This document shows, in pieces, positions 1 through 6,559 of a stretch of DNA of 6,559 nt. The position numbers and the translations under genes were made by a program. The DNA comes from a bacterium UBP17_UBA6191 (lineage in GTDB: Bacteria; Muiribacteriota; UBA6191): contig DITF01000370.1 of assembly GCA_002422125.1 (NCBI GenBank), positions 1-6,559 on the forward strand. Direction: 5' to 3'. The notes beneath the pieces were generated by a model. The model did not search any database and was not told the origin of the DNA. It worked only from the letters and a program-made list of their open reading frames with translations. How positions within the stretch are numbered: position 1 is the first letter of the stretch; the number at the start of each line of letters is the position of its first letter.

Positions 1-1022
1 GTTTTGTATTGCCTAATCCGGTGACACAAAGCATCAATGCTCAATACACAGTTAGCTTAAACGATTCTGGCACCACAACCAGTGCTGTTTATACACTGGT
101 TCGTCAAGCCACTGGTGGAAACACCACATTTTCTGGAACTCCTAGAAATGTGGATACATTCACAGCGGTTCAGTCAGGTGCCTCAACAGCTCAGTTGACT
201 TGGACCATAACTAGCGATGCAACCGATCTTCAGATCAACTCAGTAGTTGTTGAAGTAGCTAAACGAAATGTTAGTTCGGCGGGTTCTGTGACCTATAGTA
301 CTGCTACCTCATTTTCAATGAACAGGGCAGTGCTGACTACCTCAATCACCGGGCTTGATACCGGTGCTACCTATCGCTTTAAAGTCTACACAACCTCCTT
401 TTCTGGTAAGCGTAGTGATATCACAAGCGATATTGAACGGGTTACTGACGGGGCTGTTTTGTCGGCATTACCAGCGGGAACACAAATATTGGGTGGGTTA
501 AATGTTGTAGTTACTGGTCCGGTTTTTGCTAAGCGCTATAGTGAGTCTGAATTAGCGACGGTTACTGGTGCGGGGGCTATTCTTTCTAGCACCACAGTAT
601 TAAGTAACGGTGCCACTTTATTGCAAACCGGATTGTTTAATTTCTCCTTTACCGGAGCTGGTAGTGTTGTAATAACTTTACCTGGAGAATTTTCTCGCTA
701 TGTAATGTATCACTGGGATGCACTACTAAGCTCAGGCAATGGTGCATGGGAACTATTACAGACCCCAGCATTAGCGCCTAATGCCCAGCTAAATGCTACA
801 ATTGCTACGGCCGGTGGAAACACTACGGTTACAATTGCATCCAAGGGCGTTGCTGGTTCTCCATTTGCCTTAGCCATTCCACCAGCTCAGACGACATCCA
901 GCAGTTCTGGAGGTTGTTTAAGTATTGCGGGAGCATCGGCAAACCCTGCCCATGGAGCACTCAACTTTTTGTTGATGCTATTGCCTGTGGGGATGTTGTG
1001 GTTTAGGCGCAAACGCCAGTAA
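1..1022 (+). CDS. 3' part of an exported fibronectin-III-like protein with a Cys-type C-terminal sorting tail (5' truncated)
   Basis: The frame is open to the left edge (first full codon at 3) and stops at TAA 1020-1022. The TTG at 9 is read as an internal Leu, because what follows has no signal peptide and begins in mid beta-domain. Counting from that codon, residues about 45-150 resemble a fibronectin type III domain: a VDTFTAV start, a QLTW strand, and 'SITGLDTGATYRFKVYT' with the conserved Leu and Tyr. A second beta-rich region (about 175-290) is unassigned. The last 37 residues form a tripartite tail: Ser-rich linker, Gly-Gly-Cys (Cys 303), hydrophobic helix about 316-332, then RRKR. This plan is known from the MYXO-CTERM/JDVT-CTERM/Synerg-CTERM families of tails, some of which are processed by intramembrane CPBP-type proteases, so surface display is inferred. 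No catalytic motif is visible, and its binding partner is unknown. A terminator follows directly. Confidence 0.85.
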   Translation, partial: FVLPNPVTQSINAQYTVSLNDSGTTTSAVYTLVRQATGGNTTFSGTPRNVDTFTAVQSGASTAQLTWTITSDATDLQINSVVVEVAKRNVSSAGSVTYSTATSFSMNRAVLTTSITGLDTGATYRFKVYTTSFSGKRSDITSDIERVTDGAVLSALPAGTQILGGLNVVVTGPVFAKRYSESELATVTGAGAILSSTTVLSNGATLLQTGLFNFSFTGAGSVVITLPGEFSRYVMYHWDALLSSGNGAWELLQTPALAPNAQLNATIATAGGNTTVTIASKGVAGSPFALAIPPAQTTSSSSGGCLSIAGASANPAHGALNFLLMLLPVGMLWFRRKRQ

Positions 1023-1044
1023 GTCTAAGACTTAAAAAAGTCAG

Positions 1045-1076
1045 ACCGGGCTCAGGAAACTGGGCCCGGTTTTTTT
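1045..1076 (+). terminator. Strong intrinsic (Rho-independent) terminator
   Basis: An 11-bp GC-rich stem pairs ACCGGGCTCAG (1045-1055) with CTGGGCCCGGT (1060-1070). It has a single T-G wobble, is closed by a GAAA tetraloop (1056-1059), and runs into a T tract at 1070-1076. It lies 22 bases after the stop codon of the fibronectin-like gene. A weaker hairpin just upstream (GACTT 1029-1033 with AAGTC 1038-1042, AAAA loop) partly competes with nothing in the main stem and may add to the structure. This ends the first transcript, so the following gene needs its own promoter. Confidence 0.93.
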
Positions 1077-1165
1077 GTTGCATTATAAATATGGATTCTA
1101 GTAGAAAAGAACTACATTGAGACTCATTAAGCTTGAGTACCATACAAAATACAGCAAAATATTTG

Positions 1166-1194
1166 TTAACAAGTCAGTAACTTAGGAGTAGAAT
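1166..1194 (+). promoter_or_regulatory. Predicted sigma70-type promoter of the large surface-protein gene
   Basis: TTAACA (1166-1171) matches the -35 consensus at 5 of 6 bases. TAGAAT (1189-1194) matches the -10 consensus at 5 of 6, and the spacer is exactly 17 bases. Transcription should begin near 1200-1202, giving a leader of about 77 bases. The -35 box lies within a perfect 10-bp palindrome, TTGTTAACAA (1163-1172), and two CAAAATA heptamers (1145-1151, 1155-1161), one helical turn apart, sit just upstream. Those could be regulator contacts, but that is inference. A weaker alternative -10, TATAGT at 1251-1256, has no well-spaced -35. Confidence 0.5.
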
Positions 1195-1198
1195 TTGC

Positions 1199-1212
1199 AC
1201 ACTTAAGAGTGT
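1199..1212 (+). promoter_or_regulatory. Small inverted repeat at the predicted transcript 5' end
   Basis: ACACT (1199-1203) and AGTGT (1208-1212) form a perfect 5-bp inverted repeat around TAAG. It overlaps the start site expected from the promoter at 1166-1194. It could be a 5'-terminal hairpin that protects the mRNA or an operator half-site pair. The short stem means chance cannot be excluded. Confidence 0.25.
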
Positions 1213-1265
1213 TGTCAGTTTTTTGTAATATTGTTTTTTGTGTGTTGGGTTATAGTCATTGTTTC

Positions 1266-1272
1266 AAAGGAG
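1266..1272 (+). promoter_or_regulatory. Ribosome binding site fixing the start at 1278
   Basis: AAAGGAG at 1266-1272 is a near-perfect Shine-Dalgarno sequence five bases before ATG 1278. The encoded N-terminus is immediately a signal peptide, which supports this start over the out-of-frame ATGs nearby. Confidence 0.88.
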
Positions 1273-1277
1273 TATAA

Positions 1278-2483
1278 ATGCAGAACTTGTGGCTTGGTAG
1301 GTTAATTGGCCTGCTATTTCTCGTAAGTATGACATTTGCAGATACCAGACAATTGGCACAGGGATGGAATTTTGTCTCTGTACCAATTAGCCAATCGACA
1401 TCGGTTGGCACCTGGTTGGAAAGTAAAAATCTTACTACCATTTCCAAAATCTGGACTTATGATGGGGGTTGGAAATCATGGGTTCCGGGACAGACTGAAG
1501 AGTCGTCCTTATTGTTTTCCAATTTCACGGTAAACAGAGGCTACTGGTTCTTGTTGTCCTCCGCAGCCAGTTACGAGTATTCCCCAACCGATGCTGCCTT
1601 GCAGCCTCTTGAGTTGGCTACCACTGGCTGGACCATGGCTGGATTCGGTAACCAAAGCGCATTAAGCTTTGAAACTCAGGTTCTTGCCCAAAGTAACATT
1701 GATGCAAGCCATGCGCCCCAAAATATCGCCAAAGTGTGGGGTTATGATGCAGTCGGCAGCGTTGGCTGGAAGTCTTATGAGCCGGGTGCGGCCAACAATA
1801 CAGGCACAAGCACCACCACCATGAATCCAGGAATGGCCCATTGGTTTTTGGTGCAGACATTTAACGGAAACACTGTAACCAATCAAAACCGTATGACCAT
1901 TACTCCTGCTGGGGCCGCTGGATCAGCCGCCTTAGTAATTGGTGGGGCCACAAGTCTGACACCTCCCGGAGTAAATTTAAGTGTTTCTACAATTCCTGGC
2001 TTTACAGGTGTAGGCTCGGCCTCTTCAACAGGGGCTTGTACCGCATCAACCGCAGGAGTATATGCACGGGCGTTTAGTCTAGCCGGTGTGCAAATCAGTG
2101 ATGACGAGCTCAGTCAGGTTTGTTATACAAATCCTGCCACCTATCAGGTGGGTTTTTCGTCTGACAAAAAGACTTGGTTAGCTGCAAATCCTGATGTTGC
2201 CAATAATTTGGTAATTAAGGTTCAGCTATCCGGTGGTCAGTCTGTGAAGACCATTGTGGCGGATGAGTTTAAAGGTAAAAACATCAATTCAATTTCTCGC
2301 ACCGAAGACAAAACTGCCGATGCAGGATCTACTCTTGGTGTCGCTATGGCTTCGGTGGAACTAGCTAAAAAAGCTGGAGTTCCTACCGACAGATTCAAAC
2401 TTGGGGAAGCTAATTCTGGCATGAATGTGGCTTTGGAATCCATTAAGACAATTTCCCAGAAAAAGGATATTGAATTAAAGTGA
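1278..2483 (+). CDS. N-terminal part of a large exported surface protein: signal peptide, two Trp-rich GWN-type modules, beta domain, start of helical region
   Basis: It encodes 401 residues up to the TGA at 2481-2483. Residues 1-21 are a Sec signal peptide (positively charged Arg8, hydrophobic core LIGLLFLV, TFA cleavage motif before Asp22). Two related modules follow. Residues 24-98 run 'LAQGWNFVSVPI', 'KIWTYDGGWKSWVPG', 'NRGYWFLL'; residues 113-195 run 'LATTGWTMAGF', 'KVWGYDAVGSVGWKSYEPG', 'PGMAHWFLVQ'. Modules of this Trp-rich kind occur at the N-termini of big secreted proteins; their ligand is not known to me. Residues 231-330 look like a beta domain with Cys254 and Cys282, a possible periplasmic disulfide. 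From about 345 the chain turns Ala/Lys-rich and helical, and it is cut off in mid-domain at Lys401. The same frame continues past the stop, so this is probably the front of a much longer protein. It has its own promoter and RBS. A separate short secreted form remains possible. Confidence 0.85.
   Translation: MQNLWLGRLIGLLFLVSMTFADTRQLAQGWNFVSVPISQSTSVGTWLESKNLTTISKIWTYDGGWKSWVPGQTEESSLLFSNFTVNRGYWFLLSSAASYEYSPTDAALQPLELATTGWTMAGFGNQSALSFETQVLAQSNIDASHAPQNIAKVWGYDAVGSVGWKSYEPGAANNTGTSTTTMNPGMAHWFLVQTFNGNTVTNQNRMTITPAGAAGSAALVIGGATSLTPPGVNLSVSTIPGFTGVGSASSTGACTASTAGVYARAFSLAGVQISDDELSQVCYTNPATYQVGFSSDKKTWLAANPDVANNLVIKVQLSGGQSVKTIVADEFKGKNINSISRTEDKTADAGSTLGVAMASVELAKKAGVPTDRFKLGEANSGMNVALESIKTISQKKDIELK
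2481..2483 (+). other. Single in-frame TGA splitting a 1760-codon reading frame
   Basis: The frame beginning at ATG 1278 is open to the right edge except for this TGA, codon 402. The protein reads naturally across it (…KDIELK-stop-FTDAINTAAKDPN…), both sides being Ala/Asn/Lys-rich helix-like sequence. No frameshift is needed, since the downstream frame is the same. One substitution from TCA, TTA, CGA, GGA or TGG would explain it. I see no compact hairpin just downstream with the usual bacterial selenocysteine-element spacing and no Cys-like redox context. It is most likely a nonsense mutation or a base error, less likely programmed readthrough. The whole locus 1278-6559 can be treated as one interrupted gene. 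Confidence 0.9.
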
Positions 2484-5400
2484 TTTACGGATGCAATTAA
2501 TACTGCAGCCAAGGATCCTAATTCAGTAATGGGTCAAATGGCCTCCCGTATCACTAGCTTTAATGCCAGTGCTACAGCCAGTACCACAGCGGCGGCTGAC
2601 AATGTCACTAGGTTGTTAACTGGTGCCCCTGGAACAGGAATCAGTTCCACTGTTTTAAACAGTGCTTTAAGTGTTGGTTCGAAAGGTATGGAGCTTTTTG
2701 CCAATCAGTCAAAGTCTCAAGACAGAGGAATCGCTAGCACTGGTGCTAATGCTCAGAAGCTTGGTTCATTAGGTACTCGCTTGATGGCAGCAACAACATC
2801 CGACAGTGCATTGATTAACACAGCCGATATCATTACTCGCTCTTTGAGTATGGCGACAGTCACCAGTAACGATAAGGTTGTGGGTGGGCTGTTAAAGGGG
2901 AATCTTGAAAAAGCGTTGGGTAAACTGGATGTAAACTCACTAAGTGGTTCTGGTACTGATGCCGTAACTCGGGCGATGGATATTGCTGGTGAAGCATTGG
3001 CCTTGCCAACTGCTCTTGTTTCCAATCTGGCTCAGAATCGTGAAGCATCGGCTCAGTTTGCTGGACTGGTTGGACAAAGTAATGTGCTCTTAAAGCAAGT
3101 TGAAAGGGATGATAAAAACAGAACCGGTGATAAGGTTCTGGAAAAAAATTCCGGTGCAGCTAGTAAACTGTCTGGAGCAAAAAATGTATTTGCCCAGATG
3201 GCCCAGAATGCCCCTGATAGCACAGCATTAAACAACATGATTGCAGCAGCCGTTGGCTCTGCCGCTGGTGATTCTAATGCTGGCAAAGAAATCTTTGATA
3301 CAGTGGGAACCATTCGCACAGCCATCGCTACCGGAAATCTTAGAGTAGATTTTTCGGCAGTGGCTTCAGCCGCGGTTCAGAACTCAGGTGACATTCAGCA
3401 AGTTGCGGTTCTTATGGCTCGCAATGCTGGGGACGCATCTGATGCAGCCAATGTTTTGAAGCAGTTTAAGTCAGTACTGCCTGAGAGTACTATGGGCGAG
3501 GTTTTGGCCGATGATAGAATTGCCAATGAGTTTGGACTGGGAAGTCGCATTTTTGTAGATGCTGGACCGTTTCAAACTATAAAGGTTGGAGCAAATGGCA
3601 CAGCCACTATCGTATTAGATGGGTCTGGAACCTATGATCCTCAGAGATCAACCAATTTAAGTTATGTCTGGTCAAGAGTCAGTGCTGATGGATCAATTTT
3701 AAGCACTGTATCTACAAGGATTGTAACTAGCGTTCAGGAAAATGGATTCACCACTAACGGTCGCGAAGTCAGAACTGATAGGTTGACGGTTACGGATACG
3801 GTCAACAAAAGGAAGGCCGAGGCTGATGCACAGATTGTGTTTCAGTCTAATGTGCCCCCTGTTCTTTTGGCCCCTCAGTTTTTGAGCGTGCAAAAAAATG
3901 AGACCTTTTTTCTGGATATGTCTCAGTCCTTTGATCCCGAGAACTCTTCAACTCTGACATTTTCAGCTACTGGAGATGGTCTGACGGTTGAAAATCAGAG
4001 TGAGTTCGAAACCTCAGGCTTTTTGAGAGCTAAGTATACCAGTGAAGGTAGAAAGTCCTTGATCCTTGGTGTCTCAAAACCTGGTGCTGTAACCACAACT
4101 CAGGCTGTAACCACAACTCAGGCTGTTACGATTCGTGTAGAAGGGGCTTTGCCTCCTTATGCCGATGCTGGCTTTGATATTGTAGTAGGTACTGCGGAAG
4201 TAACTTCTGGGTTTGTACAAATGGATAACTGGAGCTTTTCAGTTCAGGGCAATCCATTAAGTTATGAATGGAGTCCAGCCAATCACTTCAGAAGCACTCA
4301 GGCAAATGCGGGTGCAACTAGTGAGTTTCCAATTTTTACTACTACTGCTCCAGGGACATATACTGTGAATCTAGTGGTTACGGATACGGTTACTCAGTCT
4401 AAGTCATCTGATAGTGCAGTTGTGGTTGTAAGAATAGGCCAGCCTCCTTATGCAGACGCTGGATTTGCTCAAGTTGTACGAGGCTCTGGTACTCAGAATG
4501 TAACTCTTGATGGTTCTTTTAGTTTCAGTTTCACTAACAATGAGCCGACTTACGAATGGTCGGGCCCAGAAGGTGTAATTGGTACTCAAAGTACTGTAAC
4601 CACGGGCATCAATGTGGACTTGTACACAAGTCGCACTAAGCTGACCTATAAGCTAAAAGTTACTGATGCAAATGGTAGTTCAGAAGCAACTGTTGATGTG
4701 TTTGTAGTACCTCAGTCCTCGGCGGCAGCCCCGGTTGTGATTGTCGAGAGATTCCCTGCACTTCGGGAATACAGTGCTGGAGACAGTATCTTTATTGATG
4801 CCTCCCAGTCCTTTAGCCCAACCGGAGATTCGTTGAAGTATTCTTGGACAGTCCAAGGAACGGGGCTTGATGTAAGTGATACAACTCAATCTTTTATTAC
4901 CATGTCCATTCCTGCATCGTTCACCGGAACTCAAATTCCCGTAATTCTGGAAGTGACTGCTGGACTTAACAGTAAATCTCGCCGTGAGTTTAATCTTGCG
5001 GTGGTTTCACGACAGGTTCCTCCAGTAGCCATTGCTTCTCCAAATTTTATATTTTTGGAAGATGTGGCAAATGGTGCAACAGCAAAGCCTCCAATCAGGG
5101 TTAGCTGCTTTGATAGCTTTAGCTTTACAGGTAACGATTCCGATTTAGCCTGTAGCTGGAGATTAAGCAGTACCAATGTTGTTATTGCCGAAGGAAACTC
5201 CACAGATAAGGTCATTGGTCTTCGAGCCAAAGCCGGATTGACTGATGATGCTACAGCTACGGTAATTCTGACGGTTAAGGATACCACTTCGGGTTTGACT
5301 GCTACTGATACAGTATCGGTGAACTTGAAAGCGTTCAGAGCTGTTGGGGCATTACCTATGTTTGTGGATGCTCATATTGAGCAGACTTTTGAAAATGGTC

Positions 5401-6559
5401 GGGCTTTCCCAGCCATGAATCCAAATCGAATGAATGAGTTTACATTCTTTGATTTTGGTGGTACTCAGCTAGAGAAAAAACAACTGACTCTGTTTGGATT
5501 TGTGGAAAATCCCAATCGGGCATTTGATGCTGAGGGTGCTTCTGCTACTGTGACTGCAACGCTTTACCAAATTAGCAACAATCAGAAGGGCAGTTTGATT
5601 GAAACTCTGACGGTGGAGTCTGATGGTATTGGAACTTTTACCGACTTTTCCATTGAGTCTCACAATTTGACTACCGTGACATCTATGCAGCTTCTTGAGA
5701 TTGTGGCATCGCCTGCAACAGGAAATGCCCCCTCAAGAATTCTGACCTATGTTGTGCGGATCAATAACATGGTACAGAATCAGGGTGGTAATTTAAGTGG
5801 GCTTGAGCCTAAACCAGAAATCACCTTTTTGGATCGTACCTTGACCAAACCAGCCCTTCAGGTTGGAGGTAGATTTTCAACTCCAATAGTCATGGCTATG
5901 GTGGATGCATCCAAATCGGTCAATCCGTCTGGATTACCTTTGGAGTACATCTGGAGATACCGCTGGTTGGACAATCGTCCTCAGGAACCAGGAATTTTCT
6001 TTAATGGTTTTGGAACCTCGTTTGTTTCCTTTGATGTTCCCTTGCCTACAACAAGTCCTCGGTCCTTGGAAATTCAATTGAGTGTGAAGGATTCAATCAC
6101 AGGTTCTGTTAGCCCGATTAAGGCTGTGACTTTGATTGATCTTTTGCAATCCAATGATGTTCCACCTGTGGCTATGGCTGGGTTTATTCCTAAGGAATTG
6201 TTCTTGGGACCAAACCAGAATGAGATTCCTTTATTGTTGGATGGTTCTTTGTCTTATTCAGCAGCAGGCAATGCGTTAAGAGTGACATGGACCCACGAGT
6301 TTGGTTTTGGAGTTTTTGGTGAAACTGGTTCTAGGACAAGTTCTACTCCATCAACTAAAGCTACAGCTTGGCTGGGTGAAGGTCCTCATCGTTTCCGTCT
6401 GACAGTGGTAGATGCCACTAACGACAAAAGACGATCGGATGAATTTTTCACGGTTGATGTCAGAAGACCTTTGGTAATCAATTCAGAATTGGATTTTTTC
6501 GTAGATGGATTTGCAGATGCCTTCCCAAGGGATGCTTTTGTAAACGATGAAATTTTCAT
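2484..6559 (+). CDS. Downstream in-frame continuation: helical region plus array of at least eight PKD/Ig-like domains (3' end beyond the window)
   Basis: These 1358 codons lie in the same frame as the gene upstream and carry no other stop, which cannot be chance. Numbered from ATG 1278, residues 403-750 are Ala/Ser/Asn-rich, probably helical and unassigned. PKD/Ig-like units follow at about 758-856, 858-955, 957-1054, 1055-1144, 1150-1247, 1247-1353, 1514-1625 and 1627-1733. Typical starts are 'VPPVLLAP', 'LPPYADAGF', 'QPPYADAGF' and 'VPPVAMAGF'; mid-strand motifs are 'LDGS', 'IDASQSF' and 'Y.WS'; ends resemble 'LVVTDTV' or 'LTVKD'. Residues 1354-1510 are a different beta-rich insert. Cys1276 and the Cys in 'LACSW' lie in one PKD unit and may pair. 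PKD arrays usually act as stalks or ligand-binding rods on the cell surface. Alone, this part has no signal peptide. ATG 2529 is the first in-frame restart, but its only SD-like AAGGA (2511-2515) is 13 bases away. Export would therefore need reading through the TGA. Confidence 0.8.
3788..4390 (+). repeat. Exact 15-bp repeat at the ends of PKD units (VTDTV)
   Basis: GGTTACGGATACGGT is found at 3788-3802 and again at 4376-4390. The copies are 588 bases (196 codons) apart, which is two PKD units of about 98 codons. They encode the closing strand of the first and third units and support duplication of the array by units. The span covers both copies. Confidence 0.75.
4086..4126 (+). repeat. In-frame 18-bp tandem duplication (AVTTTQ x2)
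   Basis: GCTGTAACCACAACTCAG occurs twice without a gap (4086-4103, 4104-4121), and a partial third copy, GCTGT, ends at 4126. It encodes Ala-Val-Thr-Thr-Thr-Gln twice, near the last strand of the second PKD unit. The two copies are identical, which points to a recent slippage duplication. Being a multiple of three, it lengthens the linker without breaking the frame. Confidence 0.9.
4152..4467 (+). repeat. Direct repeat of PKD unit starts (PPYADAGF), 97 codons apart
   Basis: The 25-base stretches 4152-4176 and 4443-4467 agree at 22 positions. All three differences are silent third-position changes (gcc/gca, gat/gac, ggc/gga). They mark the starts of the third and fourth PKD units and are 291 bases apart. 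The span given covers the first copy to the end of the second. Confidence 0.8.

Noticed and set aside
9..11. TTG 9 as a true start codon
   Set aside because: The frame is open upstream to the edge, there is no room to see an RBS, and the sequence lacks a signal peptide although the protein carries a C-terminal surface-sorting tail.
2481..2483. TGA reassigned to Trp or Gly (genetic code 4 or 25)
   Set aside because: All 25 Trp residues I counted in the two genes use TGG, Gly uses GGN throughout, and no other in-frame TGA occurs in roughly 2100 codons. A host with reassigned TGA should use it often.
2455..2483. Programmed frameshift at the A-rich run before the TGA
   Set aside because: The reading frame is the same before and after the stop, so a shift would not bypass it usefully.
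2513..2518. GGATCC palindrome after the TGA
   Set aside because: A single 6-bp palindrome is expected by chance and has no partner structure.
2481..2540. Selenocysteine insertion at the TGA
   Set aside because: Only weak pairing is visible downstream (TGCA 2492-2495 with TGCA 2504-2507). There is no proper stem with a G-U apical loop at the usual distance, and the protein context is a helical structural region, not a redox site.
3788..4467. CRISPR-like spaced repeats
   Set aside because: The repeats are few, in frame and encode PKD motifs; there are no unique spacers of constant length or cas genes.
1256..5663. Minus-strand open frames of 60-118 codons
   Set aside because: They lie opposite or across the long + strand frame, lack Shine-Dalgarno sequences, show no recognisable domain and are of a length expected from the antisense of a coding region.

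Overview
The window looks like bacterial accessory DNA coding for cell-surface or secreted proteins. Both genes lie on the + strand. A Sec-type signal peptide, a cysteine-type C-terminal sorting tail, strong Shine-Dalgarno spacing and moderate base composition suggest a Gram-negative, possibly proteobacterial, host. I cannot name the organism from sequence alone.

Layout. Positions 1-1022 hold the 3' end of an exported beta-rich protein. It carries a fibronectin-III-like domain and ends in a Gly-Gly-Cys / hydrophobic helix / basic cluster tail. A very clear intrinsic terminator follows (1045-1076). The AT-rich gap up to 1277 carries a good sigma70-type promoter (1166-1194), a small hairpin at the predicted 5' end of the transcript, and a strong ribosome binding site. 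From 1278 to the right edge there is one long reading frame of 1760 complete codons. It is interrupted only once, by a TGA at 2481-2483 (codon 402).

The long frame encodes a signal peptide, two copies of a Trp-rich 'GWN...GYWF' type module, a small beta domain with two cysteines, an Ala/Ser/Asn-rich and probably helical stretch of about 400 residues, and then at least eight PKD/Ig-like beta domains with a period near 97 codons. The frame runs off the window. The TGA falls inside the helical stretch. Downstream of it 1358 codons stay open in the same frame, with coherent domains but no signal peptide of their own. All 25 Trp codons I counted in the two genes are TGG, so a reassigned TGA is unlikely. 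The simplest reading is a large surface adhesin-like gene split by a single nonsense change (or a base error). Programmed readthrough that would make a short secreted form and a giant form is possible but unproven.

The two genes seem to be separate transcription units, each making an exported, probably surface-exposed protein. No RNA gene, transposon, CRISPR array or enzyme gene was seen.
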